From: Dolomedes plantarius | Lineage: Eukaryota; Arthropoda; Arachnida; Araneae; Dolomedidae | Assembly (NCBI GenBank): GCA_907164885.2 | Contig: OU015490.1 | Span: 13,521,466 to 13,585,465, forward strand | Direction: 5' to 3' | Length of the DNA stretch: 64,000 nucleotides | Shown here: positions 11,894 through 22,347 of the stretch, piece by piece | Position numbering within the stretch: position 1 is the first letter of the stretch | How the letters are laid out: each line of letters begins with the position of its first letter | Notes under the pieces: model-generated | Database searches by the model: none | Told to the model about the DNA's origin: nothing | The model's input: only the letters and a program-made list of their open reading frames with translations | Position numbers and translations under genes: made by a program

Positions 11894-13117
11894 CGGGGTT
11901 TTCTATGACCATATGGATGTGTGGCTTTTTTTTTTGTCGAAATTTGAATTTTTCTCTTGTAAGTATAGCAAAGAATTAATATTTTCTCTTATTATAAGCA
12001 TAATTTAACTATAATAAAGCAGTTTAATAAACAATTACAGCCTACAATGACATTAGTGAGTATGTGGATTGTAAAATGATTCACTAAGTGTAAAATGGTT
12101 CAAGTGGAGATCATTTCGATTGAATCGGGATATACCTCTGTCTTGCAAAACCAGCCCATAATTTTGGTATTTGTTACGTAATATCAAAGAGGGATTCGAT
12201 AATCCCAAATGTGAAATCTTTTCACATTTCACGACCCACAGGTCTCCAGGTGGCGTCCCCAGCTGCCGGATTGAGGAATGCCTTTGGTGGTAGAAGGAAA
12301 ATAATAAAATACTTTCTTCGGACCAACAGGTAGAAGTTCAACATCTTTTCAGGCAATGCCTCTTTTCTATGGAAAATGTAATTGATAGTGAATAGAAAAT
12401 GATGTGTGTATTATCTAATTTGCATTTTTTTAAATAATTTTTAATAATAAAAAAATATTCGTTTTTAAAAAGCTGAAGGTAGGGGGGGGGGGGAGTGTAC
12501 AATCTAGATTTTATTTAGATGCAATCTGGGTTTATTGCTTTTTTTCTCGCTGTCAGCCCTGGATGAGATAATTTTTGGAGTATTTTATCTTGGTTTATTT
12601 TAATTTTCACAAAGTCGATGAGGCTGTTCATATCTATCACGTCATCTTTCCTTTCTTAAAATGAAACTCATGAACTCTCCTGAAGACTGTCGGACACATG
12701 AATTTAACATGTCCGAAGTATTCTGAGGCATGCATGGATCTCCAACATCTGCGAAAACAAAAACTGTTTTGCTTCCAATCTAAAAAAACTGAGTGTTCAG
12801 GAATTCAAGAAATTTTTTACTTCATTACTAATCGTAAACTACCCTATTTCTAAAAATATCTTTAAGTTTGTGGGAGATAACTTTTTACATTTATTTACTC
12901 CATTTTCGATTACTATGCTTTATGTTAATTTATTAATCCTTTCCTATCTTATCGGCTTTGCCTTATTTAATAAAAGACTACATCGTAGTAGGGTCTTTCG
13001 AGGATGAATTTGTGGAATGTGATTAATAATTATTCAACTTAGATTGGCTGATACGTTGCTTTAAAGCAGCTTTATTCTGTGACATAGGTTGTAGGTTAGG
13101 GCAAAAATTGATGGTAT
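11894..13117. other. Unassigned sequence
   Basis: A short GC-richer patch at 12230-12290 and a G run at 12482-12493 suggest degraded repeats, but no boundary or reading frame could be established. Confidence 0.4.
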
Positions 13118-13121
13118 AGCT

Positions 13122-13562
13122 TGTAAGGTATACACAAGATTCGATTCACAAGAATCGAACTTTTGAATTAATGAATTAAAGAAGCTGCTTCAGATATGCT
13201 AATTTCGGCATACGCTCTTAGTATAAATGCCACGCAGCGTCATTAAGAAAAAAGGGGGAGGTTGTTAAGGTTGAAAAGGTGTTATCCTGCGCTAGTGCTT
13301 AGCGGGCCAGAAGTTTACATGGCAGTACTGCTGGTTTGACTTACTGTTCGTGAGTATAAAAATATATTGTTCTTGAAAGCTGTGTTTATACATTCCGTAC
13401 AAGTAGTACGCATGCTTATTGCTGTAAAAGCCAATTATATGTGCAACGAATTCAATAAACATTGTTTCATGTATAAACTGTGTTTGCTTCAAATTCAAAT
13501 AGAGTGCCACTTCAAATTATATACACCCAAGTCTGGGTAGAAGTGAGCATAGATTCTCTATA
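13122..13562 (+). promoter_or_regulatory. 5' LTR (promoter and polyadenylation signals)
   Basis: The 441-bp LTR has a TATA-like GTATAAAT at 13221-13228 and a poly(A) signal AATAAA at 13454-13459, giving a readable U3-R-U5 layout. It begins TGTAAGGTATACACAAG and ends AGATTCTCTATA. Confidence 0.88.
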
Positions 13563-13696
13563 CTATCGCCCGAAATTATATATACCCTGGTAGTTAGCGT
13601 TACATTTGTAACGAACAACATAATTGAAATTAAAAACTGTGTACTGTGTACTTATATTGATAAAATTGTTGCAAGTACTTATATACTATTTAAAAA

Positions 13697-15718
13697 ATGA
13701 GTGTTGTAGAACAAAATCCTGCTGGAAATTTTCCTCGGGTAATTATGGTTCAGCAAATTGCGCCATTCGAAGCCACCTTCAATGGCGGCCCCTCAAGCCA
13801 ATTCCTAAAGAAAATTGAGCATTACTTTCAGCAACAATGCACCCCAGAGGGGGATAAACTTAAAATTGCTCTAGCCGCTTTAAGAGGTTGTGCATTTCAG
13901 TGGTACACATGCATGCAAAGCAGTAATCTGATTTTTGACTATTCGTCATTCAAGCAACAGTTTCTTAGCGTTTTTCCAATGACCTTTAATCAAAGTGAAA
14001 TTGAAGCGGAAATTTATTCGCTAAGGCAACGTGAAGGTCAGTCTGCGTTAGATTTTGCTACAGAAAAGATTTCCAAGTGTGAGGAATATTTAGAAGGGGT
14101 GACGGAAGCGATAATCTTAAAAATAGTTATCCAACGTTTGAAGCCAAGTGTTCAAGATTTTTTAGATAATCAAACAATTACAAGCAAGGTTACCCTCCTT
14201 CAAGCTTTAGCTAAATATGACAATAGACATTTCTTCGCTACCCCTCACCGTCATTCAGGTACGAGAAGTTTTATACACCCGCGCCAAAATTTTTCGCGAG
14301 TTTCAAACCAGCAGCGTAAGCAGTACCGCAGGCAAAATAATAGAAGCGCACGGCGTTATAATGAAATTAGTGCACTTAAAGAAAATAATATGCAAGCACC
14401 TTACTTGCACTGGCAAGTTGATTCACATGATATGGTTCAACCTGTTGAAACTGTTTGGTCAAATGTATTATTTTGTCCGAGCAGTAATCATTATTTTGAG
14501 AATAGTGAAAGTCAGGGTATTTTTGTGGCTTATAAAGAAAGTGAGTCTAGCTGGAATAATGCGGTAATTCCAGTACAAATTTCTGAAAATAGGGCCGATA
14601 CTAATGCTAGTGGTTTAGAAAATAAATCATCTGACACTTCTATTGATGCTATACCCGATATTTTAGATGATATTCACACATCTGTTAATGAAGGAAATTT
14701 AGTAGATGACGAAGTATGCGTTACGGAAGTTAGTGAATACTTATTAGTTGACGACAATAAAAATTCTTTAAACGATAGTAGGAACTCGCTAGGTAATGAT
14801 GATATTATTTCAAGTTTCCATCCGAATGAGGATGCTGTAGGCCAGGTTGATAATATGGTTTTAAATAAAGTACATGAAAACCAGACTGAGAATCAGGATG
14901 AAAAGTTGACACAGAGTTATACTGTAAGTAGTTTAGCTGATGCTTCGGAAGTTATAGACGTCGTTTGCATTAAAACGCACCAGTACGAAAAGCTTAATCT
15001 TCCTAAAACTGAAGCAGTGTTAAAGAATTTAAATGATAACGATTCTGATGTCGCAAGTTTCAAAGAGACTTTTTCGTCAAAAGAGGATAAAACTAAAGTT
15101 AAGGGGGATAAAAAACGTGAAAAAGCGCCTTCAGGTTCCAGCATTAAAACTGCAAATACTGAAGTAATTAAGGCGGTAAACAAGAAGTCGTATAAGCGCA
15201 AATACGAAAAACAGAGTCAGGTTGTTGAAAAACATGACACAAGCAGCGAGATAAAACCAGTAACTAAACACGTTGGTGCGGCGTATAAATTTGAAACAAT
15301 AGAATCTGCATTAAAATTTAATACCGATACAAGCAAAAGTACGAAGCAAAGTAAGGTGTGCACTACAAAAACTCTATCAAAGGATGAACGTGGTACACAT
15401 AAGGTACACAAGGTTATCAAAAGGAAGAATGACAATTTTAAAGTTCCTTTGCATAAGTACAGGAAGCGCAAGATTTCTGCCACCCAGCAAGGTTGGCCTC
15501 CTCCCAAGAGACCACCTGTCCATCGTCAAGCCGGACCAGCGCCTCAGGACCTACGACCTGCTGCACAAAGGATGCCCACACGGTCAACGAACCCCTTTAC
15601 TAGGACTGCGACCATCAAGAGAGGTTCCACAGATTGGACAGACTGGTGCAAGGAAGTTGCTGCATTCATGAGGAACAAGTCTTGTATCAACTTTCTTATT
15701 CTAACTACCACCCTTTAA
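13697..15718 (+). CDS. Gag-like protein of a non-autonomous LTR retrotransposon
   Basis: The intact 673-residue ORF lies between the two LTRs, with its ATG 134 bp after the 5' LTR. Residues about 25-180 resemble a Ty3/gypsy-type capsid (retrotransposon Gag) domain: a short F-x-G-x3-SQF start, a helix ending GCAFQWY (64-70), FKQQFLSVFP (85-94), and a helical C-terminal half with LRQREGQSALDF. Residues 186-221 are strongly basic. The middle (about 230-440) is acidic and serine/asparagine-rich, 440-590 lysine-rich, and the end proline/arginine-rich (PPKRPPVHRQAGP). No CCHC zinc knuckle is present, so RNA binding would rely on the basic regions. No protease or polymerase follows. The open frame and matching LTRs imply recent activity. 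Domestication is unlikely given the intact LTRs and TSD. Confidence 0.85.
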   Translation: MSVVEQNPAGNFPRVIMVQQIAPFEATFNGGPSSQFLKKIEHYFQQQCTPEGDKLKIALAALRGCAFQWYTCMQSSNLIFDYSSFKQQFLSVFPMTFNQSEIEAEIYSLRQREGQSALDFATEKISKCEEYLEGVTEAIILKIVIQRLKPSVQDFLDNQTITSKVTLLQALAKYDNRHFFATPHRHSGTRSFIHPRQNFSRVSNQQRKQYRRQNNRSARRYNEISALKENNMQAPYLHWQVDSHDMVQPVETVWSNVLFCPSSNHYFENSESQGIFVAYKESESSWNNAVIPVQISENRADTNASGLENKSSDTSIDAIPDILDDIHTSVNEGNLVDDEVCVTEVSEYLLVDDNKNSLNDSRNSLGNDDIISSFHPNEDAVGQVDNMVLNKVHENQTENQDEKLTQSYTVSSLADASEVIDVVCIKTHQYEKLNLPKTEAVLKNLNDNDSDVASFKETFSSKEDKTKVKGDKKREKAPSGSSIKTANTEVIKAVNKKSYKRKYEKQSQVVEKHDTSSEIKPVTKHVGAAYKFETIESALKFNTDTSKSTKQSKVCTTKTLSKDERGTHKVHKVIKRKNDNFKVPLHKYRKRKISATQQGWPPPKRPPVHRQAGPAPQDLRPAAQRMPTRSTNPFTRTATIKRGSTDWTDWCKEVAAFMRNKSCINFLILTTTL

Positions 15719-16259
15719 TAAAACCGAACCAAATTGGTTTGAAATTTCCCATTATATATACTGTGTAAACATTTTGAGGGGAAGGGGTGAGCCACTGGAA
15801 AAAAAAACGGCATACTGTTGTTTCATAAATTTTTGAAGGGGACATGTAGTGACTAGAAAAAAAATATATACATACTGCATAATATACCAATTAACCACTA
15901 ATGTACTAACTTCACAAAACATGACACATGTGCATTTTAAATTGGGGGAGAGCAGATACAGTCAAGAAATGTCATGCTGTGCAATTGTGTTGTCACTTTT
16001 AATTAAAATAGATATTCTAGGGCGCAGTTGGCCATCCCAGTATCCGCAACTCTGCAAATCCACTGTTTGATGGTGTCACCTGGACCCTTCGGGGTTAGTT
16101 TTGTAAAACGGTAGTGTCGTTTTTCCTCCACACAACGTGTGGAAGGTTTTTTGACTTTGCCACCCATTATGTAAAAAGTCAGACCAGCACGCGTTTTCAA
16201 TTAGTTAACTGAAGCCGTTCAGACCTCAGTTACCTAATTTTTTTTTCGAGGGAGGCCAG
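15719..16259 (+). other. Non-coding tail of the gag-only LTR element
   Basis: About 540 bp between the Gag stop and the 3' LTR. There is no pol or env reading frame. The last bases (TCGAGGGAGGCCAG) contain the candidate polypurine tract. Confidence 0.7.
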
Positions 16260-16700
16260 TGTAAGGTATACACAAGATTCGATTCACAAGAATCGAACTT
16301 TTGAATTAATGAATTAAAGAAGCTGCTTCAGATATGCTAATTTCGGCATACGCTCTTAGTATAAATACCACGCAGCGTCATTAAGAAAAAAGGGGGAGGT
16401 TGTTAAGGTTGAAAAGGTGTTATCCTGCGCTAGTGCTTAGCGGGCCAGAAGTTTACATGGCAGTACTGCTGGTTTGACTTACTGTTCGTGAGTATAAAAA
16501 TATATTGTTCTTGAAAGCTGTGTTTATACATTCCGTACAAGTAGTACGCATGCTTATTGCTGTAAAAGCCAATTATATGTGCAACGAATTCAATAAACAT
16601 TGTTTCATGTATAAACTGTGTTTGCTTCAAATTCAAATAGAGTGCCACTTCAAATTATATACACCCAAGTCTGGGTAGAAGTGAGCATAGATTCTCTATA
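16260..16700 (+). repeat. 3' LTR
   Basis: 441 bp, nearly identical to the 5' LTR, starting directly after the purine-rich tract and followed by the TSD AGCT. Confidence 0.92.
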
Positions 16701-16733
16701 AGCTGTTTAAGGAAGAGTAATCTACAACAATTA

Positions 16734-17399
16734 GTGACGAGCTTTGAAATCTTAAATTAAATACCAGGCACACAAAATTATTCATCCTTAATTTTTTGTA
16801 GACATGTAGGTTTCCCTCTCATGAGGGAATAAAATCAAAAGAATAATAAAGTGACGAGCCTTTAAGGGTAAATCTTAAAAGAAATTTCGGGCACACAAAA
16901 ATTTTCCACCCTGAATAAAAATTTTCCACCCTGAATTTCACTTCGATATGTAGGTTTCTCTCTCATCAGGGTATAAAACCAGAATTATTCAACAAAATAA
17001 AGTGACAAGCCTTGAAGGGTAAATCTTAAAAGGACTGCCGTGAAACAAAATTATTCACCCCGAAATTTTTGTAGAAATGTAGGTTTCCATCTCATCGGGG
17101 AATAAAACCAAAAGAAATGTTCAACAAAATAAAGCGACGATCTTTGAAGGGTAAACCTTAAAAGAAATCCAGAGCACACAAATTTATCCACCCTGAATTT
17201 CGCGTATATTGTAGGTCTCCCTCTCATCGGGGAATAAAACAAACAGAATTATTCAACAAAATAAAGTGACAAGCCTGGAAGAGTAAATCTTCAAAGAATT
17301 GCCTGGTACACAAAATTATTCACCCTGATTTTTTTAAAGAATCGTTGGTTTCCCTCTCACCAGCGAATAAAACCAACAGAATTATTCTACAAAATAAAG
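16734..17399 (+). repeat. Tandem satellite, about 130-bp unit, five units
   Basis: Units begin with GTGACGAGC-type sequence at about 16734, 16851, 17002, 17134 and 17266 and share GGGTAAATCTTAAAAG, TTATTCACCCTGAAT, GTAGGTTTCCCTCTCATC and GGGAATAAAACCAA. Spacings are about 117, 151, 132 and 132 bp. One unit has an internal duplication (AATTTTCCACCCTGAAT twice near 16905). The LTR element lies directly upstream. A frame across it is satellite sequence and not a gene. Confidence 0.85.
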
Positions 17400-17746
17400 G
17401 AAATCGAAGGTTTTAACTACATTTTCAGGATGATTGTACTCGGTTTCTGATAGCAGATTCTATAAATACAAACTTTCGAAGTTTCAAGCACTTTTCAATT
17501 TTATCTACTCCGTTTTCCTTTGCCATGTGTTAATCAGTCAATAATCTCCTGGTTTTTTACTGGATGGTTGTCTGTTCAGGAAAAAATGATTTTGCGATTT
17601 GCTAATTTGAAAGTAGACTTTGTAAAATTAAAGAAAGTATTTCTAAACCACCTGTGGCTGCTCTGTGGCATTAAAGCAATTGAATTCAAGGGCACGAAGA
17701 GTGTTTGAATCGAGTATTGATGAAATTTCTGTTGTCACAACCACCT
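17400..17746. other. Unassigned AT-rich sequence
   Basis: Nothing recognised. Confidence 0.35.
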
Positions 17747-17817
17747 GCCTGGAGCAGGAATCGAACATACGACCTCTGGATTTCGAAACTAGTGTCCTAA
17801 CTAGATTACCCTGGCAA
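17747..17817 (-). tRNA. tRNA-like pseudogene or SINE head
   Basis: On the minus strand a ~71-nt stretch has a tRNA layout: acceptor-like GCCAGGG paired to TCCAGGC with one mismatch, a D-arm-like TAATCTAGTTAGGACAC, an anticodon loop around TTTCGAA and a T-arm GTTCGATTCCTG. The anticodon stem has at least two mismatches and the anticodon cannot be fixed (TCG or CGA). No T-run terminator follows. It is more likely a tRNA-derived relic than a functional gene. Confidence 0.4.
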
Positions 17818-17950
17818 GTATGTGGGTTTCATCTTCCTAATATCATCCCTTACTCTGTTTAAGGGAGTTTAAATTATAATAATTAGTGAAGAACCTTGAA
17901 GTATGTTGTTGTTGTTATTATTATTAATCGTGTCTGATCTAACCCATAGG

Positions 17951-18351
17951 CTAGACCAGAACCATGAGACCGAAAACATTTAGAAAATCAAAGGTAAGGA
18001 GTGGACTCTGCGTCAAATCCTCCTTTTCAAGCCCCAAGCAAGAAAGAAGATGGTCAGGGGTGGAATGATTGATGTTACATTTTCCACAAATGGGGAAGAT
18101 CTTATTGCCTTGATCAAATTTAAGGCACTTCAGATGACCACTTAGGAGTCTTGACAAAGCAATCTACTGAGCGCGATTACCCACAAAAGCCATAGCTCCT
18201 CCCGGCTGTCTGCCACAGTACCAGTCATGTGCCGGAGGAGATTGCCATGAAAGGACCTTAACGTATAACTAGGACTAGTGTTTGAAATAAATTCGTTGAA
18301 CGTTTGAATTCGCTGACGTTTACAGTGAGGTGCATATAATGATGGCTTCAA
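17951..18351 (-). pseudogene. Jockey-type LINE ORF2, RNase H / C-terminal fragment
   Basis: Two overlapping minus-strand frames together resemble the C-terminus of Jockey/X-element-like LINE polyproteins. The second contains SRLLSGHLKCLKF, a zinc-binding-like ICGKCNINHSTPDHLLSC and a terminal LTFDFLNVFGLMVLV to a stop at 17951. The first (to about 18142) matches the upstream part only loosely and is in a different frame, so the copy is frameshifted. The polymerase and endonuclease are missing. Confidence 0.72.
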
Positions 18352-19926
18352 AAGGTAGTTACGACTACTGAAATTTAGTCTGGAGTAGTCATTCGGATTT
18401 ATAAAATCATGTCTCCTTAAAGTGAGTTCGTGTTTAAACTATAAATAAAGTGAATTAAGATAGATAATTCACAACTAAGAAATATGTGATGTAGATTAAG
18501 AATATTGTTTTGGCTTTCTCCTTGTGCATTCATTTTAAACAAATTTTAAAGACGCTGGTCAAATAAGAAGATAAGTCTCGCTGAAGCTTTGTAAAATAAA
18601 CCGAAGAAATAAATGTTCAGCATCAACAAACTTTTTTGAATGTTTACAGTTAATTACTACTCGCACTTTATTATAATTGAAGTTTTCCATTGCCCTTTTT
18701 TATTTTCAATTAGAGAAAATCCTGTAAATGTTTGGCTATTTTCTTACAGAAGAAAAAAATCCAGAAAAAAATGCGTTAGTTTAAAGCATTCAACATTTTG
18801 CGTATTTTAATTTTTAATCAAAAGAAAATTAACTTTTATCATTATTAAATATTATATGAATATTCCATTCAATAATTTTTGAAGAAAATGTGTCTTTTCA
18901 ACAAATAAAAATTTAAATTAATAAAGATTTCCATTTTAAGTTCATGGAAGAAAAAGTCTAGTTTCTCGCTTTTTTTTAAATTTTTTATTCAAAATACTTT
19001 TTACAGCTTTAGAGAGAAAGGAAAAAGATTATTTTTTTACAAAACAACCAGTGAAAAAAACAGTAAATCCCTCTCTATCATTGAACTTAATTGCTATTTA
19101 CTTTATGAATATGAAATAACTGTGGAATATTTTATATTCATAAAACAATCAACAACTTATTATCATATTCATTTACTTTGATGTAATGAGTAGTGAAATA
19201 CAAAAAAACAATTTGAGAAGAATTACAAAATTTCTTTTCTTTTAATTTGTACCTGACATTTAAAATTCCTTTGGTGCTTAGAAAACAATAACTTTTCATC
19301 ATGTGTTGTGCATTATTCATTACTTTACCTTCGTGTATAAATTTTTAAAAATAGAAGATTAATATTTTTTATGTTCCTGAATTACAATATAACTTGCAGA
19401 ATGAATATTCATAAGAATCCTTTAGAAAAACAACTATAAACTGCTCAAGACTTTCTTACAACTCAATTAAAATATTTTAAGAATCGCCTATAATTTAAAA
19501 TCCACCCCGTAAGTTTAACATTGGGCAAGCAGTTACAGTTACGACAGTTTTTTCCTTTAATGAGGCACAATGAATTCGTAGCAATTGCAGTCTTCTAATG
19601 TTAAAAGTTTTTATCAAATATCAATTAACATTCTCTGTAAATTTCTCGAAAATGAAAATTAATAAACTAATAAATATTCATATGAATGTTATCACTGAGT
19701 ATTTTACATCAAAAAGTTAAGTTTTAAAATTAGGGAGTAACATTAAAACAAAATGAAGTAATTGAAACGGAGAAAGTGCTTATAAATTTTTTAAAAAAAA
19801 ATCAGCGAAATTTATTATTGAGAGATGACTGAAAGGAAGCTGAATCTTGTACTATAACATGGTCAGTAGAAGGAGATATCACATAGGATTCCTTGCATAA
19901 TCAATATAATTCAAAAATTTGAAAAC
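18352..19926. other. About 1.6 kb very AT-rich sequence, nothing recognised
   Basis: Long A and T runs and scattered ATTAAT motifs. No coding region, repeat boundary or RNA gene recognised. Confidence 0.5.
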
Positions 19927-20368
19927 GATTTGTAAGGTATACACAAGATTCGATTCACAAGAATCGAACTTTTGAGTGAATTAAAGAAGCTGCTTTAGAT
20001 ATGCTAATTTCGGCATACGCGCTTAGTATAAATACCACGGAGCGTCATTAAAAAAGGAGGAGGTGGTTAAGGTTGAAAAGGTGTTATCCTGCGCTAGTGC
20101 TTAGCGGGCCAGAAGTTTACATGGCAGTACTGCTGGTTTGACTTACTGTTCGTGAGTATAAAAATATATTGTTCTTGAAAGCTGTGTTTATACATTCCGT
20201 ACAAGTAGTACGCATGCTTATTGCTGTAAAAGCCAATTATATGTGCAACGAATTCAATAAACATTGTTTCATGTATAAACTGTGTTTCCTTCAAATTCAA
20301 ATAGAGTGCCACTTCAAATTATATACACCCAAGTCTGGGTAGAAGTGAGCAAAGATTTTCTATAGATT
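19927..20368 (+). mobile_element. Solo LTR of the gag-only family, 4-bp TSD GATT
   Basis: The 434-bp LTR at 19931-20364 matches the 13.1/16.3-kb LTRs along its length, with a few small deletions and substitutions. It starts TGTAAGGTATACAC, ends AGATTTTCTATA, and is flanked by GATT on both sides (19927-19930, 20365-20368). This confirms the LTR ends and the 4-bp duplication independently. It presumably arose by LTR-LTR recombination. Confidence 0.93.
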
Positions 20369-20456
20369 GTTACGAAATGTTAAGATATAATACAGCAATA
20401 CAGAATAATCAGTTCCACTTGTTACTAATTAGTCAATTGTAATATTAAGAATAATG

Positions 20457-20723
20457 TAAGGCCGTCTGCACACGGAGCAACTCAAAAGAAACTGAAAACT
20501 GACTCAAATCACAAACCATTCCGTGATGAGTCGCAACCTATGTAATTGAATGGAGCCACGCACACGGCGCAACTGGTTACAAACCCGTCGACCGGGTTTG
20601 TAACCAGTTGCGCCGTGTGCGTGGCTCCATTCAATTACATAGGTTGCGACTCATCACGGAATGGTTTGTGATTTGAGTCAGTTTTCAGTTTCTTTTGAGT
20701 TGGTCCGTGTGCAGACGGGCTTA
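20457..20723. mobile_element. Near-perfect 267-bp palindromic MITE
   Basis: Arms of about 130 bp meet at a 5-nt centre (TCGAC, 20588-20592). I see only about two mismatches, near the outer ends. The ends read TAAG then GCCGTCTGCACACGGAGC. A shorter relative is at 35604-35744, where the paralogous empty site shows a 3-bp TTA duplication. That suggests a PIF/Harbinger-type MITE. Here the flanks are TAA and TTA. Confidence 0.88.
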
Positions 20724-20861
20724 GAGTCATTTCTTTCTGTTTAAGTTCTTGTAATTATTCGTATAGTAACTGAACTATAAAATTTTAAACTTTGATTTCT
20801 GAATAACACAGTTTTAATGACAGATAAACTGAAGCATTTATATATTGTAAATGATATTAAG

Positions 20862-22030
20862 TACAGGGTGATTATAATTAAAGTTGGACATTTAATAAGC
20901 TGTAAAAAAAAAGAACTACTGGTCAGAATGACCTGAAATTTGACCTGAATATACGCGATGAAAGGAGAAAGAGTATGGCATAAGAAAAAAAATAGTTCAA
21001 AATTTTAGCAATAGATGACGCTTTACTCGTCATAACGTAAATGGGTTCGGCTACCAGTGACTGTATCGGTTTTTTACTGAAAAAAATGACTTCCAAGTCA
21101 TTCAGCAGTTATGCCCCTCTCAGTAGAAAGCCCATCCACCGCGACAAGATAATGCCACATCGGGAGGGAAAAATAGGTTTTTAATTGTCGCGAGACTTGC
21201 TCAAGCAATGTTCAATATACCGTTTTCTTCCACAAGATGAAACCGAGAAACAGCATGTTCCACAACAGATCGGAGTGTATCAGTGGTGACGCTATGAATG
21301 CGGGTCTTCAATTCAGCTAAGTTAGCAATCGGACCACTGAATACAAGATTTTTCAGATAACCCCATAGCCATTGTCAGCCGGGCTGTTGGAAAATGACAA
21401 CTGATAATTCTATCACTTTCGAAATGCATGTTGGGCAGCTTCTTCACTGGATTTGCAATGTGTAGAGGAGCGCCATCTTGCATAAAAATTATGCTACCCA
21501 CACATGAACTCTGTTGAAGTGCTGGAATGATGTGGTTACGCAAAACAGTCTCATAGTGTCCACCATTGGTCCGGTTTAAACTTATGGCAGAAAACTGTAG
21601 GCAACATATTGAACATTTCTTGAGCAGGTCTCGCGACAATAAAAAACCGATTTTTTCTATCCGATGTGGCATCATCTTGTCGCGGTGGATGGACTTTCCA
21701 CTAAGAGGGCCACAACTGCTGAGTGATTGGAAGTCATTTTTTCAGTAAAAAACTGATACAGTCATGCACATTGAGCAGTACAGTTCGTTTAACCTGCAAC
21801 TTAACCAGTAGCAGTCGCATTGGGATTCAAATGTCACTGGTAGCCGAACCCATTTACGTTATTACGAGTAAAGCGCCATCTATTGCTAAAATTTCGAACT
21901 ATTTTTTTTTCTTATACCATACCCTTTCCCCCTTCCTCGCGTATATTCAAGTCGAATTTCAGGTCATTCTGACTAGTGGTTCTTTTTTGTAGCTTTTTGA
22001 AAGTCCAACTTTAATTATAATCACCCTGTA
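20862..22030 (-). mobile_element. Fold-back Tc1/mariner-type element with TA TSD
   Basis: The element (20864-22028) is bounded by TA and starts CAGGGTGATTATAATTAAAG on both strands. The inverted arms are unusually long, from the ends to about 21222 and from about 21602, with a ~70-bp stretch present only in the right arm. Between the arms is a minus-strand transposase fragment. Most of the element is an inverted duplication around a remnant of the transposase gene. Confidence 0.85.
21322..21675 (-). pseudogene. Tc1/mariner transposase fragment (DDE region)
   Basis: A 117-residue frame includes GGHYETVLRNHIIPAL and IIFMQDGAPLHIANPVKK. The D of MQDGAPLH corresponds to the second catalytic aspartate of IS630/Tc1/mariner transposases. 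The expected SPDLNP-type motif with the third catalytic residue is missing; the frame passes into HFPTARLTMAMG, which suggests a deletion there. The helix-turn-helix and first Asp are also gone. It lies centrally in the fold-back element. Confidence 0.7.
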
Positions 22031-22347
22031 TTTAGAGAGCTCATATGTGTCAGTTGTAAATGTGAATAAAAAATTATCTTTAGGGGTAATAAAATCATAC
22101 TTTTATATGTTTACAGTCTCTCTTTCAGTTCAAATAAAAAAACTTACAAAGTTTCTCAAGTTTAGGATATTGTCTTTTATAAATCCATTATAACAAATTT
22201 ACGACTTTTTTTCCCAATAAGTTGTATAATACATCCTTTTAGGTAAAAAGAAATGCATAACCAAAAGCATAAATTTATTTTTATGCTTAAATTAAAAAAA
22301 TATTCTCATAAATGAAAATAACACTGTAACCTTTTACTTTAACGTCG
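22031..22347. other. AT-rich spacer
   Basis: Nothing recognised between the fold-back mariner and SINE-1 copy b. Confidence 0.35.

Larger units (their letters stand above)
13118..16704 (+). mobile_element. Young gag-only LTR retrotransposon with 4-bp TSD AGCT
   Basis: Two 441-bp LTRs (13122-13562 and 16260-16700) flank one long Gag-like ORF (13697-15718). By my reading the LTRs differ at one position (a G/A change near 13229). AGCT flanks both sides (13118-13121, 16701-16704). The ends are TG...TA and not the usual TG...CA. A purine-rich GAGGGAGG lies just before the 3' LTR, a plausible polypurine tract. There is no canonical primer-binding site immediately after the 5' LTR; TGGTAGTTAGCG about 28 bp downstream is a weak candidate. 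Protease, reverse transcriptase and integrase are absent, so movement must depend on an autonomous partner. Confidence 0.93.

Noticed and set aside
12470..12580. hAT-like right end (GCTGTCAGCCCTG)
   Set aside because: No matching left end or 8-bp duplication found upstream.
13292..13510. 72-codon minus-strand frame, found three times (also 16430-16648 and 20094-20312)
   Set aside because: All three lie antisense inside the LTR copies; the repetition reflects the LTR and not a conserved gene.
16760..17400. Possible CRISPR-like array of regularly spaced repeats
   Set aside because: Whole ~130-bp units are similar, with no constant short repeat and variable spacer; it is a eukaryotic tandem satellite.
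17747..17817. Functional tRNA gene
   Set aside because: Anticodon stem mismatches, ambiguous anticodon and no T-run terminator; kept only as a tRNA-like relic.
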